A stretch of 64,000 bases of DNA from UBA1858 sp963976865 (GCA_963976865.1 CAXBLY010000001.1:186001-250000); one strand, 5' to 3'. Positions 42,786 through 52,392 are shown, counted from the stretch's first letter. The notes: generated from the letters alone by a model not told the origin. Program-made: numbers and translations.

Positions 42786-43865
42786 TCAGTTTTGTAGCGC
42801 CTTAATAAGTGCATCGCAAAATATTTTATTCTCTTCCTTTGAACCAACGGTGACTCGCAGGCACTGATCCAGACCAGTCTGTTTGCTAACGTTTTTAATC
42901 AGCACTTTTTGCTCAAGCAGGCAATCAAACACCCTATCTGCATCATGTGGTGTTAAGACCTTAATCAAAATGAAGTTCGCCTCACTCGTATATGGCTTAA
43001 TTCCTTCTATTGCTGAAAGCTGGCCAAACAACGAACCTCGCAATGACCGAATAGTATTGGCCTGTTCAGCAAACATGTCATAGTTATCAAGAGCAAATTC
43101 CATTGTTAACTGAGTCAACTGGTTAATATTATAGGGTAAGCGAATTTTATTAAGCTCTGCTATCAGCGCAGCATTACCCGTTAACCATCCGAACCGGATA
43201 GCAGCCAGGCCCAGTTTTGATGCAGTGCGAAGCAGCAGTATATTATTATTTTTTGCCAGATCATTTGCGAAGCTGTCTGCGGCAAATGGACCATACGCTT
43301 CATCAATAACAACTATTCCTTCACTGCTCTCCACAATGGACTGGATATGGCGCCTGTCCCACAAATTACCTGTTGGATTATTTGGATAAGCAAGAAATAT
43401 CAGGGCTGGATAATATTTATCTATGGCCATCAGCATGGCTGGCGTATCTAATTCAAAGTGTTCATCTAACGCTATTACATGACAAGTGACGCCGATCATT
43501 TCTGCAATAATCTGATACATGGAAAAACTTGGACCCACTGTCAGGATGCAAGCATCAGGCTTTGCAATGGCCAGCACTAGCAGCTGGATTAACTCATCAG
43601 AACCATTACCCAGCAGAATGTCACTGCCATCACCTGGTCCAAACTGCTGTTTCAGCTTTTGCTTCAGATGTTCAGGGCTAGGCTCCGGGTATCGATTAAT
43701 TTGCGCATGGCTGATTCGGTCAAGCCATTTGGTACGCATCGCTACAGGCCAGGTGAAAGGATTTTCCATGGCATCCAGCTTCACCAGGCCAGTGGCATCC
43801 GGGACTGCATAGGCCTGCAGCTTTGTTAACTCAGGTCGCAGTCGTGACAAGATGTTTTCAGTCAT
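42786..43865 (-). CDS. hisC: Histidinol-phosphate aminotransferase
   Basis: This 359-residue fold-type I PLP enzyme converts imidazole acetol phosphate to histidinol phosphate. The PLP lysine is in RTASKLGLAAIRFGWL (Lys217). The N-terminus KLDAMENPFTWP is the HisC substrate-binding arm, and LGNGSDELIQLL and YPNNPTGNLWD are family signatures. It lies seven bases downstream of hisD. It ends two bases from the convergent AstE-like gene. Confidence 0.96.
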   Translation of the reverse strand: MTENILSRLRPELTKLQAYAVPDATGLVKLDAMENPFTWPVAMRTKWLDRISHAQINRYPEPSPEHLKQKLKQQFGPGDGSDILLGNGSDELIQLLVLAIAKPDACILTVGPSFSMYQIIAEMIGVTCHVIALDEHFELDTPAMLMAIDKYYPALIFLAYPNNPTGNLWDRRHIQSIVESSEGIVVIDEAYGPFAADSFANDLAKNNNILLLRTASKLGLAAIRFGWLTGNAALIAELNKIRLPYNINQLTQLTMEFALDNYDMFAEQANTIRSLRGSLFGQLSAIEGIKPYTSEANFILIKVLTPHDADRVFDCLLEQKVLIKNVSKQTGLDQCLRVTVGSKEENKIFCDALIKALQN

Positions 43866-43871
43866 ATTGAA

Positions 43872-45176
43872 TTACTTCACTGAACCCCTGAACTCTGCAG
43901 ACCTTGCATGCGCAGTCAAACCTTCACTGTGAGCCAGAGTGCTGGCAATGCCACTCAGTTTTAATGCTCCCCCGGCCGAACAGTTCAGAATTGTCATGCG
44001 CTTTTGAAAATCATACACACCTAATGGTGATGAAAATCTGGCTGTCGCACTGGTAGGTAATACATGATTTGGTCCCGCACAGTAATCACCGAACACTTCG
44101 GGAGTGTGGTGCCCCATAAATACTGCTCCCGCGTGCTGAATGCTTTTTAATAATGTCACAGGATCTTCAACCGAGAGTTCCAGATGTTCCGGGGCAACCT
44201 GATTACTGATCTGTGCGGCCTGTTGCAGATTATCAACTTTCACATAACTGCCAAACGTATTAATTGCCTGTTTAATAATATCTGCACGTTCCAGTGTGGG
44301 CAGCAATTGATTCATCGCGGCTTCGACTTTATTCAGCATGTCATCAGAGGTGGAAATTAACGTGGTACGTGCTAAAACATCATGCTCAGCCTGAGAGAAC
44401 AGATCCATTGCGATCCACTCCGGGTTTGCGGAATCATCGCATATCACGAGTACTTCAGAAGGCCCGGCAATCATATCTATGCCAACCTTGCCGAACACCA
44501 TTCTTTTCGCTGTGGCGACATAAATGTTTCCGGGACCCACAATTTTATCAACGGCAGGCACAGTCTCTGTTCCGTATGCCAGTGCAGCAACCGCTTGCGC
44601 ACCTCCAACACGAAATACTCTATCGACACCCGCAACAGCTGCTGCCGCAAGCACTGTTAAATTTGACTTTCCATCAGGCGTTGGTGCAACCATGACAATC
44701 TCAGGGACACCTGCTACTTTTGCAGGAACCGCATTCATCAGTACAGAAGACGGATACGCGGCTGTTCCCCCTGGCACATATATGCCAACACGGTCTAGCG
44801 GTGTGACACGCTGGCCCAGTAAAGAACCATATTCATCTTTATATTCCCATGACTGAAGGCGCTGGTGTTCTGCGTATTCTTTTACACGTAGATGTGCTTG
44901 CTCCAAAGCACTACGCTGCGCAGGGTCTATGGACTTTAAGGCATCCTGAAGCTCATCCTGGGATATTTCCAGTTGCTTCGCATCTGCCAGATTCAAGCGA
45001 TCAAATTGACGCGTAAAATTCAATAACGCGGCGTCGCCATTAGCACGAATCTGGGCAATGATGTCTTGCACAGTCTGCGAGACATCTGATTCATGTTCTG
45101 TATTCGCCTCCAGAAAATCAGAAAACTGTTTTTGAAATGATTCCTGTTGTGCGTCAAAGCGTCGAATTGTAAGCAT
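43872..45176 (-). CDS. hisD: Histidinol dehydrogenase
   Basis: I place the start at the ATG at 45176 (MLTIRRFDAQ), giving 434 residues as expected for HisD. A longer frame from 45290 overlaps the DAHP synthase gene by 94 bases and its first 38 residues are not HisD-like. The enzyme oxidises histidinol to histidine with NAD and zinc. Motifs include VGIYVPGGTAAYPSSVLMNAVPAKVAGV, the signature IDMIAGPSEVLVICDD and AQISNQVAPEHLEL with the base pair of histidine/glutamate. The DAHP synthase stop is about 20 bases upstream. Confidence 0.97.
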   Translation of the reverse strand: MLTIRRFDAQQESFQKQFSDFLEANTEHESDVSQTVQDIIAQIRANGDAALLNFTRQFDRLNLADAKQLEISQDELQDALKSIDPAQRSALEQAHLRVKEYAEHQRLQSWEYKDEYGSLLGQRVTPLDRVGIYVPGGTAAYPSSVLMNAVPAKVAGVPEIVMVAPTPDGKSNLTVLAAAAVAGVDRVFRVGGAQAVAALAYGTETVPAVDKIVGPGNIYVATAKRMVFGKVGIDMIAGPSEVLVICDDSANPEWIAMDLFSQAEHDVLARTTLISTSDDMLNKVEAAMNQLLPTLERADIIKQAINTFGSYVKVDNLQQAAQISNQVAPEHLELSVEDPVTLLKSIQHAGAVFMGHHTPEVFGDYCAGPNHVLPTSATARFSSPLGVYDFQKRMTILNCSAGGALKLSGIASTLAHSEGLTAHARSAEFRGSVK

Positions 45177-45196
45177 ATGAGTGCAATGACCCGCCT

Positions 45197-46270
45197 TTAA
45201 GCAGCTGCAGTATCTTTTGCTTGCCGCCGTGCCTGCACTGCTTTGGCAAATTCTTGCAGCAACTGTTCTGTGTCTGCCCAGTTGATGCACGCATCAGTGA
45301 CACTCTGGCCGTAAGTTTCAGCCTTGCCATCGACTACATTCTGACGACCTTCAACAAGATTACTTTCCAGCATGATGCCGAATATTCTTTTTTCGCCTGC
45401 CGACAGTTGTTTGCATATATCTGCACCTACGTCTTTTTGCTTATCATGCTGCTTGAAGCTATTTGCGTGGCTGCAATCCACCATGACACGCGCTGGCAGG
45501 CCAGCTTTTTCAAGGCTAGCACAGGCTTCCTCGATGCTCTCTGCATCATAGTTAGTCGTTTTACCCCCTCGCAAAATTACATGGCAGTCCGGGTTGCCAG
45601 CGGTAGAGAAGATCGCAGACTTTCCTTCTTTAGTCACCGAAAGAAAGTGGTGAGGTCGTGTTGCTGATCCAATCGCGTCTACAGCAACCTGCAGTCCACC
45701 ATCAGTTGCATTCTTGAACCCAACTGGGCATGACAGGCCTGAGGCTAATTCCCGGTGCACCTGACTCTCTGTGGTACGTGCACCAATTGCTCCCCAACTC
45801 ACCAGGTCGGCGACGTATTGCGGACTGATGAGATCCAGATATTCTGTCCCGGCTGGAATTCCCATATTATTCAGATCCAGCAGCAATTCTCTTGCCAGCC
45901 TTAAGCCTTTGTTAATCTCAAAACTGTTGTCCAGATTAGGATCATTGATTAAGCCTTTCCAGCCCACTGTGGTTCGTGGTTTTTCAAAATACACACGCAT
46001 AATTATCAGTAAATCATCTGACAGTTTATTACGCTGTTCCAGCAATCGTTTGGCATAGTCTCGCGCAGCAGCAGGATCGTGGATGGAACATGGGCCAACC
46101 ACTACCACCAGGCGATCATCATCTCCGTGAAATACTTTTTGAATTTCATCGCGCGCCTGATGCACGCAGCTGGAAGATTCATCTGACAGAGGAAATTCTG
46201 AAAGTACCTGGACAGGAGTACTTACTTCCTTCATTTCTATAATTCTTAGATCGTCAGTCTGGTATTTCAT
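45197..46270 (-). CDS. 3-deoxy-7-phosphoheptulonate (DAHP) synthase, class I
   Basis: This 357-residue enzyme joins phosphoenolpyruvate and erythrose 4-phosphate, the first step of aromatic amino acid synthesis. Diagnostic stretches are VVVVGPCSIHDPAAARDYAKRL, RVYFEKPRTTVGWKGLINDP, GARTTESQVHRELASGLSCPVGFKNATDG and the metal site MVDCSHANSFK. Length and motifs match the AroF/AroG/AroH family, but which isoenzyme, and so which inhibitor, cannot be read with certainty. It lies between hisG and hisD, an uncommon insertion into a his-type gene run. Confidence 0.95.
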   Translation of the reverse strand: MKYQTDDLRIIEMKEVSTPVQVLSEFPLSDESSSCVHQARDEIQKVFHGDDDRLVVVVGPCSIHDPAAARDYAKRLLEQRNKLSDDLLIIMRVYFEKPRTTVGWKGLINDPNLDNSFEINKGLRLARELLLDLNNMGIPAGTEYLDLISPQYVADLVSWGAIGARTTESQVHRELASGLSCPVGFKNATDGGLQVAVDAIGSATRPHHFLSVTKEGKSAIFSTAGNPDCHVILRGGKTTNYDAESIEEACASLEKAGLPARVMVDCSHANSFKQHDKQKDVGADICKQLSAGEKRIFGIMLESNLVEGRQNVVDGKAETYGQSVTDACINWADTEQLLQEFAKAVQARRQAKDTAAA

Positions 46271-46297
46271 GTTGGTTTCCTATTTATCGTTTCTCTT

Positions 46298-46933
46298 TTA
46301 GTTATTATCTATTGCTTTACGAAATTGTTCGACAATCGTCTGCAGTGTATCAAATCTGACCTTTAATGACGCCTTATTAGCCACTAAACGTGAGCTGATA
46401 TCTTCAATGTGCTCAAGTGGCTGTAATCCATTTGCGCGCAATGTGTTACCTGTATCAACCAGATCAACAATAAGATCAGCAAGGCCTGTCAGTGGTGCTA
46501 ATTCCATAGAACCATATAATTTGATTATTTCAACCTGTTTTCCCTGTTGGGCAAAATACTGCAGTGCCGAGTGTACGTACTTGGTCGCCACTTTTAGGCG
46601 GGTCCCTGAGTTTGGAAGTTCAGACTTTCCGGCTACCATTAATTTACATTTGCAAATATCCAGATCAAGTAATTCGTATAGCCCCTCGCCCTGGGTCTCC
46701 ATCAGCGTATCTTTTCCGGCAATTCCCAGGTCAGCAGCCCCATACTGCACATAAGTAGGCACATCTGTGGCACGAATGACGACAACTCTTACATTTGGGT
46801 TTTCCGTATCAATCAATAACTTGCGCGTCTTGTTCAAGTCTTCAACAGGCGCCATCCCCATGCGCTTAAGGAGTGGCACGGTATCATCAAGAATACGTCC
46901 CTTGGAAATTGCTAATGTAATTTTACTATTCAT
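46298..46933 (-). CDS. hisG: ATP phosphoribosyltransferase, short form
   Basis: The 211-residue HisG catalyses the first step of histidine synthesis. Motifs include ALAISKGRILDDTVPLLKRMG at the start and the PRPP loop DLIVDLVDTGNTLRANGL. It lacks the C-terminal regulatory domain of the long form, so a HisZ partner encoded elsewhere should be needed for activity and feedback. It lies 13 bases after murA, an arrangement widespread in gamma- and betaproteobacteria. Confidence 0.96.
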   Translation of the reverse strand: MNSKITLAISKGRILDDTVPLLKRMGMAPVEDLNKTRKLLIDTENPNVRVVVIRATDVPTYVQYGAADLGIAGKDTLMETQGEGLYELLDLDICKCKLMVAGKSELPNSGTRLKVATKYVHSALQYFAQQGKQVEIIKLYGSMELAPLTGLADLIVDLVDTGNTLRANGLQPLEHIEDISSRLVANKASLKVRFDTLQTIVEQFRKAIDNN

Positions 46934-46946
46934 TTTATCAGGTCAT

Positions 46947-48206
46947 TTAATTGGGTAGTCTTTGAATATTGGCGCCCAATTGTGCAAGTTTTTCTTCAAT
47001 ACATTCGTAGCCACGATCAATGTGGTAAATTCTGTCAACCACTGTATCGCCATGCGCAGCAATGCCGGCCAAAATCAAACTCGCCGAAGCACGCAGATCA
47101 GTCGCCATAACGGGTGCCGCGGTCAGGACATCTATACCGGTAACAATAGCGGTATTTCCTTCCACACTGATTTTAGCCCCCATCCTCTGCAGCTCCTGCA
47201 CATGCATGAATCGATTTTCAAACACTGTTTCAATAATTGTTGCCGACCCCTCAGCCACCGCATTCAACGCAGTGAACTGTGCTTGCATATCAGTAGGGAA
47301 TGCAGGATAGGGTGACGTTCTAATGTTAACACTTTTGGGGCGGTTACCTTTCATATCAACCTGAACCCAGTCTTCACCTGTATCAACATACGCACCACAG
47401 TCTTCGAGTTTCTGTAGCACTGCATCCAGAGTTCTGGGCGCTGTATGAGTGACTTTCACACATCCCCGGGATATTGCCCCTGCTACCAGGAAAGTCCCTG
47501 TTTCTATACGATCCGGTAATACGGAATAATTGCAGCCTTCAAGGTGTGTCACGCCATGAATCGTTAAGCAGTCGGTCCCCACACCTTCTATATTTGCACC
47601 CATGGTCAGCAGGCAGTTCGCCAGATCACTGACTTCGGGTTCACGTGCTGCGTTCTCTATAACCGTGGTTCCTTCTGCCAGCACAGCAGCCATCATCAGG
47701 TTTTCCGTGCCCGTCACTGTGACACAGTCAAGCACAATCCGTGTCCCCTTAAGGCGCGAGGCCTTGGCCTTGATATAGCCTCCTTCAACCTCAATATGCG
47801 CACCCAGTGCGCGTAATCCTTCTATATGAAGGTCCACAGGGCGTGTACCTATTGCACAACCCCCTGGCAGCGACACCTCGGCTTCTCCGAAACGTGCGAC
47901 TAGTGGCCCCAGCACCAATATTGAAGCACGCATGGTTTTGACCAGATCATAAGGTGCGATGAAATGCTTGATGCTGCTGGCATCGGATTCAATATTCATT
48001 CGCTCATCAACGGTCAGCGAGACGCCCATTTCACCCAGCAAACCCATGGTGGTTGTCACATCAAGAAGATGCGGCACATTGCATATCGTCATCGGGGTAT
48101 CTGCGAGCAGGGATGCTGCCAGAATTGGTAAAACAGCATTTTTAGAGCCGGAGGCCCGTACTTTTCCCTGCAGAGGCTTCCCGCCGGATACTAAGAGTTT
48201 TTCCAT
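46947..48206 (-). CDS. murA: UDP-N-acetylglucosamine 1-carboxyvinyltransferase MurA
   Basis: This 419-residue enzyme adds enolpyruvate from PEP to UDP-GlcNAc, the first committed step of peptidoglycan synthesis. The catalytic cysteine, target of fosfomycin in this family, is present in LPGGCAIGTRPVDLHIEGL (Cys117). The start SGGKPLQGKVRASGSKNAVLPILAASLL is nearly invariant. It lies 74 bases downstream of the Mla operon. The small BolA-like gene often found between mlaB and murA in enterobacteria is missing. Confidence 0.98.
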   Translation of the reverse strand: MEKLLVSGGKPLQGKVRASGSKNAVLPILAASLLADTPMTICNVPHLLDVTTTMGLLGEMGVSLTVDERMNIESDASSIKHFIAPYDLVKTMRASILVLGPLVARFGEAEVSLPGGCAIGTRPVDLHIEGLRALGAHIEVEGGYIKAKASRLKGTRIVLDCVTVTGTENLMMAAVLAEGTTVIENAAREPEVSDLANCLLTMGANIEGVGTDCLTIHGVTHLEGCNYSVLPDRIETGTFLVAGAISRGCVKVTHTAPRTLDAVLQKLEDCGAYVDTGEDWVQVDMKGNRPKSVNIRTSPYPAFPTDMQAQFTALNAVAEGSATIIETVFENRFMHVQELQRMGAKISVEGNTAIVTGIDVLTAAPVMATDLRASASLILAGIAAHGDTVVDRIYHIDRGYECIEEKLAQLGANIQRLPN

Positions 48207-48280
48207 GAATTTAAATTTAGTCGAGGAATTTGCGATGCAAGCTTACAACGCTGGTGGAAAAATAGAAGAATTTTCTTGAT

Positions 48281-48580
48281 TTAAGCGGTATAAAACAGTT
48301 TTTCCAGTTGATTATTTTCAATCAGCACCGCGAGTTGCTGAGACATTCCATGCAATGAAAATTTCTTGTTTCTGAAATTGGCCCAGCGCGCCCAGGCCAC
48401 GAGCAATGCCAGGCCACCACTATCTACTTGTACTACCTCACTCACGTCAATGCTGATCGACGGTGCTTCAGTCGGTGGAAATAATTTTTTTGACTGCGCC
48501 CACAGGCCAGGCACCGTGACCGTTGTCAAATCACTACTGACTCGAAATTTACCTTCACCTAAACTTTGTAACTCATTCAT
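48281..48580 (-). CDS. mlaB: STAS-domain protein MlaB
   Basis: This 99-residue cytoplasmic STAS-domain protein binds the MlaF ATPase and is needed for stable MlaFEDB complexes. The core is SIDVSEVVQVDSGGLALLVAWARWA, with serine in the usual STAS position, followed by LHGMSQQLAVLIENNQLEKLF. It is the last gene of the mlaFEDCB unit, 13 bases after mlaC, the standard order. Confidence 0.92.
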   Translation of the reverse strand: MNELQSLGEGKFRVSSDLTTVTVPGLWAQSKKLFPPTEAPSISIDVSEVVQVDSGGLALLVAWARWANFRNKKFSLHGMSQQLAVLIENNQLEKLFYTA

Positions 48581-48593
48581 TGAAAAAGGCTAA

Positions 48594-49193
48594 TTACCCA
48601 GCATTGGTAGACGCTAAACGCGCAATCAATGCATCCAGAGAAGTCTCACTGATTTCCTGAGAGAAGCTGGTACGGAAATTTTTAATTAGACTCAGACCAT
48701 CTACGACCAAATCAAATACTTTCCAGGTATCATCTTTTCTTCTAAACACATAATCAACCTGCAGAGGCGTTCCGCTACCAAGATCCAGGTGCGATTTAAC
48801 ACGATGTCGTTTACCTTGCTTCCCGCCTTGTGGAGGAAATACAGTTACTTTGGCATGCCCGTAATCCACCACGGATTTTGCATAAGTACGAATCAGCATT
48901 GATTTAAATTGCTCAATGAATTGTGTTCTTTGCTCATCACTGGCGGTTTTCCAGTGTTTGCCGAGGATCAGTTTCCCCATGGACTGAAGGTCAATGACTG
49001 GCAAAATTAATTCATTGATCACCTGATTCACATAGCCATCTTCATTCTTGATTCTTTCAGATTGCTCGTTGATGATCTTCAATAGTTCAGTTGAAGTTTG
49101 TTCAACGATTTGCTCAGGTGTCTGTTCTTCTGCATTTACCCATGTTGTTAAAACACAAAGCGCCAGCATTAAAGTAGTAATTAGTTTTTTCAT
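48594..49193 (-). CDS. mlaC: Periplasmic phospholipid carrier MlaC
   Basis: The 199-residue precursor has a signal peptide (LITTLMLALCVLTTWVNA) and the MlaC/Ttg2D fold, with ELILPVIDLQSMGKLILGKHWKTASDEQRTQFIEQFKSMLIRTYA as the diagnostic stretch. It shuttles phospholipids between the outer-membrane MlaA complex and the inner-membrane MlaFEDB transporter. It is 16 bases downstream of mlaD. The family is unmistakable. Confidence 0.95.
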   Translation of the reverse strand: MKKLITTLMLALCVLTTWVNAEEQTPEQIVEQTSTELLKIINEQSERIKNEDGYVNQVINELILPVIDLQSMGKLILGKHWKTASDEQRTQFIEQFKSMLIRTYAKSVVDYGHAKVTVFPPQGGKQGKRHRVKSHLDLGSGTPLQVDYVFRRKDDTWKVFDLVVDGLSLIKNFRTSFSQEISETSLDALIARLASTNAG

Positions 49194-49209
49194 TTGCTTT
49201 CCTTATAAC

Positions 49210-49668
49210 TTAGCTTGATCCTGCATTGGAGATAAATTTACTTATTATTTCTTCCAGAACCACCGCTGATTGGGTAAATTCAATTTCATCACCGTCACTT
49301 AGAGTGTCATCTTCTGCTCCAGGTTCCAAAGCAATATACTGTTCCCCTAACAAACCTGCGGTATATATGCTGGCCGCAGTGTCTGTAGTGAAGTAGTTAT
49401 GATTATTATCAACACGTAATGTCACTTTGGCCTGCAGACGCTCCGAATCAAATACTATGTTACTGACCTGACCAATACGGACACCAGACACCGTAATGGC
49501 TGAGCGAACTTTGAGACCGCCTATATTCTCAAAATATGCGGTCAAATAGTACCCTTCTTTAGAGGATGAAGTCCCGAAGTTACTCACATTCATTGCTAGT
49601 ACAAATAGCGCAGCGCCTCCGATAACTACAAACAGTCCTACTGTTATTTCCATAAATCTTGTTGTCAT
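49210..49668 (-). CDS. mlaD: MCE-domain lipid transport protein MlaD
   Basis: This 152-residue protein has an N-terminal transmembrane helix (FMEITVGLFVVIGGAALFVLAMNVS) and one MCE domain (YYLTAYFENIGGLKVRSAITVSGVRIGQVSNI). Hexamers of MlaD form the periplasmic ring of the MlaFEDB lipid ABC transporter. It begins 18 bases after mlaE. The length is slightly below E. coli MlaD (183) because the C-terminal tail is shorter. Confidence 0.96.
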   Translation of the reverse strand: MTTRFMEITVGLFVVIGGAALFVLAMNVSNFGTSSSKEGYYLTAYFENIGGLKVRSAITVSGVRIGQVSNIVFDSERLQAKVTLRVDNNHNYFTTDTAASIYTAGLLGEQYIALEPGAEDDTLSDGDEIEFTQSAVVLEEIISKFISNAGSS

Positions 49669-49686
49669 AAGCTGTCTCTCTATAAA

Positions 49687-50469
49687 TTAGATGTCGCCAA
49701 ACATTAGTGCCGTTAAAACAAAATCAAGTGCCAATACCGCAAGCGCCGAACGTACCACTGTTTTTGTCGTAGCACGACTGACACCTTCCGCGGTGGGGAT
49801 TGCATCATAGCCCTCATATAAAGCAATCCAGTTGCAGGCAATACCAAACACGACACTCTTAATCACACCGTTAACAATATCGCTGGAAAAGTCTACATTT
49901 GCCTGCATTTGTGACCAGTAAGAACCGGAATCCACACCAAGCAGACCGACACCGACAAAATACCCTCCCATCACACCGACCGCACTGAATATGGCGGCAA
50001 GCAAAGGCATAGAAATAATGCCTGCCAGAAAACGTGGCGCGATAATTCTTCGAATCGGATCAACCGCCATCATTTCCATCGAAGCCAGCTGCTCTGTCGT
50101 TTTCATTAAGCCGATTTCAGCCGTAAGTGCGGACCCCGCACGTCCCGCATAAAGCAGTCCGGTTACAACTGGCCCCAGTTCGCGCACTAATGATAATGCG
50201 ACAAATATCCCCAGTGATTCCTCGGCGTTAAACTTGGCAAAATTCACATAGCCCTGCAGGCCAAGCACCATGCCAACAAACAGGCCAGATACCGCGATAA
50301 TCACCAGAGACAAAACACCCACTGAGTATATTTCGCGCAATGTGAGACGAAATCTAATTATCGAGATGCCAATGCCCTGAACGATTCTCAGAAAAAACAT
50401 GGTTGAACGTCCCAGGGACTCAAATACCAGCAATCCCTTTCTGCCTACTTCCTGCAACCAGTCAAGCAC
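49687..50469 (-). CDS. mlaE: Lipid ABC transporter permease MlaE
   Basis: This 260-residue permease has five or six helices and the MlaE family motif GLLYAGRAGSALTAEIGLMKTTEQLASMEMMAVDP. It forms the membrane dimer of the MlaFEDB complex that maintains outer-membrane lipid asymmetry. It is two bases downstream of mlaF, showing tight operon packing. Confidence 0.96.
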   Translation of the reverse strand: MLDWLQEVGRKGLLVFESLGRSTMFFLRIVQGIGISIIRFRLTLREIYSVGVLSLVIIAVSGLFVGMVLGLQGYVNFAKFNAEESLGIFVALSLVRELGPVVTGLLYAGRAGSALTAEIGLMKTTEQLASMEMMAVDPIRRIIAPRFLAGIISMPLLAAIFSAVGVMGGYFVGVGLLGVDSGSYWSQMQANVDFSSDIVNGVIKSVVFGIACNWIALYEGYDAIPTAEGVSRATTKTVVRSALAVLALDFVLTALMFGDI

Positions 50470-50471
50470 TG

Positions 50472-51296
50472 TTATCTACCCACCAATAAATCCTGAATAT
50501 ACTCAGGCGCCGGATAATGGAAAGGCGCAGGACCATCAGGATAACCATTTAAAAACTGCTGCACCCATTCCGAACTGCTTTTACGCAGACTGGCCGGAGT
50601 ACCCGATTCGATAATTTCACCATCCGAAATGACGTAGATATAGTCAGCAATGGAAAGCGTTTCTTCCACATCATGGGAAACAATGATGCTCGTCAGTCCC
50701 AGTACATTATTTAATTGTTTTATCAGAGTAACAATCGTGCCTTTGGTAATGGGGTCAAGTCCGGCAAATGGCTCGTCATACATGATCATCATAGGATCCA
50801 GGACTATCGCTCGCGCCAGTGCGACACGTCGCGCCATCCCTCCAGACAGCTGACTGGGCATTAGTTTGCGTGCTCCTCTCAAGCCAACCGCTTCGAGCTT
50901 CATTAGTACCAGATCGCGAATGATCTGTTCTGGTAATTTGGTATGTTCCCGCAGAGGAAATGCCACGTTCTCGAACACGTTAATGTCAGTTAACAAAGCA
51001 CCGCTTTGGAATAACATGCCCATACGCTTTCGCAGCGCGAATAATGATGAACGACTTATGCCATTAACATCCTGACCTTGTATGTAGACTTTTCCTTCCA
51101 GAGGTTGCAGCTGGCCCCCGATTAATTTCAGCAACGTGGTTTTACCCGTCCCGCTTGGCCCCATAAATCCTGTCACCTGGCCACGGCGGATATCTAAGCT
51201 CAGACCTTTAAATATAGGATTAGTACCACGTGAGAAATACAGATCGCGTATTTCGATTAGTGGCTCTGAACTTATATAGTCGTTTGAATCAGTCAT
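50472..51296 (-). CDS. mlaF: Lipid ABC transporter ATPase MlaF
   Basis: This 274-residue ABC ATPase has Walker A GPSGTGKTT, signature QLSGGMARRVALARAIVLDP, Walker B MIMYDEPFAGLDPI and a switch histidine in IIVSHDVEET. It is the first gene of the mlaFEDCB-murA-hisG run and powers phospholipid movement at the inner membrane. The 142 bases upstream are shared with the divergent yrbG gene. The mla genes and yrbG are neighbours in E. coli too. Confidence 0.97.
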   Translation of the reverse strand: MTDSNDYISSEPLIEIRDLYFSRGTNPIFKGLSLDIRRGQVTGFMGPSGTGKTTLLKLIGGQLQPLEGKVYIQGQDVNGISRSSLFALRKRMGMLFQSGALLTDINVFENVAFPLREHTKLPEQIIRDLVLMKLEAVGLRGARKLMPSQLSGGMARRVALARAIVLDPMMIMYDEPFAGLDPITKGTIVTLIKQLNNVLGLTSIIVSHDVEETLSIADYIYVISDGEIIESGTPASLRKSSSEWVQQFLNGYPDGPAPFHYPAPEYIQDLLVGR

Positions 51297-51438
51297 GGGC
51301 TGTTTTTTTCAAAACGCAATCATACGTGGTCTATAGGTATTAGTGAATATGGATAATTAACAATCAATAAATAGGCAATATAAAAAATGAGCCAAAATCA
51401 AAACATGTATAATCAGTTCTTTCTAAACAAATACACAT

Positions 51439-52392
51439 ATGACGACCATTATCTTCGGCCTTCTCATTGGCTTTGCATTACTTATCTGGAGCGCCGATCG
51501 TTTTGTCATAGGTGCAGTAGGATTAGCTCGAATTTTAAACATCTCACCTTTAGTGATTGGTGTGGTCATTATTGGTTTTGGAACTTCAGCGCCAGAATTA
51601 CTCATATCCGGCGTTTCCGCTTGGCAGGGTAACAGCGGATTGGCCCTGGGCAATGCCGTCGGTTCAAATATTACCAATATTGCACTTATTCTCGGAGTAA
51701 CAGCACTCCTGACCCCCATTCTGGTAGCACGCCAAACTCTGCTGAGAGAATTTCCACTGCTTTTTGCATCAATGGGATTAGCCTGGTACCTGCTGCGAGA
51801 CTCTGTTCTATCACTTGGCGATGCAAGTATTTTACTGGTCACACTTATTATCGTGATCGGCTATCTTGCGACCACGTCTGAAAACATCGAGCCGCAAGTT
51901 GAAGATAATGATCACCAGCGAGATTCTATTGCCAAGTCCCTATTCTGGACCGTATCAGGATTAATTCTATTACTTATCAGTTCTAATATTCTTGTCACAT
52001 CCAGCGTAAAACTGGCTCATCTGTTTGGAATATCTGATCTGGTCATAGGATTAACGATTGTTGCAATTGGCACAAGCCTGCCAGAATTGGCCGCTTCTGT
52101 AACCGGCGCTATTAAACATCATACTGATCTGGCCATTGGCAATGTACTGGGATCAAATATATTTAATACTTTAGGGGTTATCAGTGTCCCCGGGTTTATT
52201 GGCGCATATACTATCCCTGGTGAGGCACTGACTCGCGATTTTCCAATCATGTTTGGAGTTACACTATTTCTTTTATTGCTGGCTTATCTGACACACAAAG
52301 GCAAGGGTATGTACAGACTCAGCGGGCTACTATTTCTAACAGGCTTTATTGGCTATCAGGTCACTCTGTATATTCAAAGCGTACAAAGTTAA
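51439..52392 (+). CDS. Calcium/sodium antiporter YrbG-type
   Basis: This 317-residue membrane protein of the CaCA family has two inverted repeats, each with the ion-binding alpha motif: VIIGFGTSAPELLISGVSAWQGNSGLALGNAVGSNITN and TIVAIGTSLPELAASVTGAIKHHTDLAIGNVLGSNIFN. It has about ten helices. It probably exchanges sodium or protons for calcium at the inner membrane. It begins the kdsD-kdsC-lpt run, as E. coli yrbG does, five bases before the kdsD start codon. Confidence 0.94.
   Translation: MTTIIFGLLIGFALLIWSADRFVIGAVGLARILNISPLVIGVVIIGFGTSAPELLISGVSAWQGNSGLALGNAVGSNITNIALILGVTALLTPILVARQTLLREFPLLFASMGLAWYLLRDSVLSLGDASILLVTLIIVIGYLATTSENIEPQVEDNDHQRDSIAKSLFWTVSGLILLLISSNILVTSSVKLAHLFGISDLVIGLTIVAIGTSLPELAASVTGAIKHHTDLAIGNVLGSNIFNTLGVISVPGFIGAYTIPGEALTRDFPIMFGVTLFLLLLAYLTHKGKGMYRLSGLLFLTGFIGYQVTLYIQSVQS

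Noticed and set aside
45177..45290. N-terminal extension of HisD from 45290
   Set aside because: The extra 38 residues lie over the DAHP synthase 3' end and are not HisD-like; the ATG at 45176 gives the normal 434 residues.
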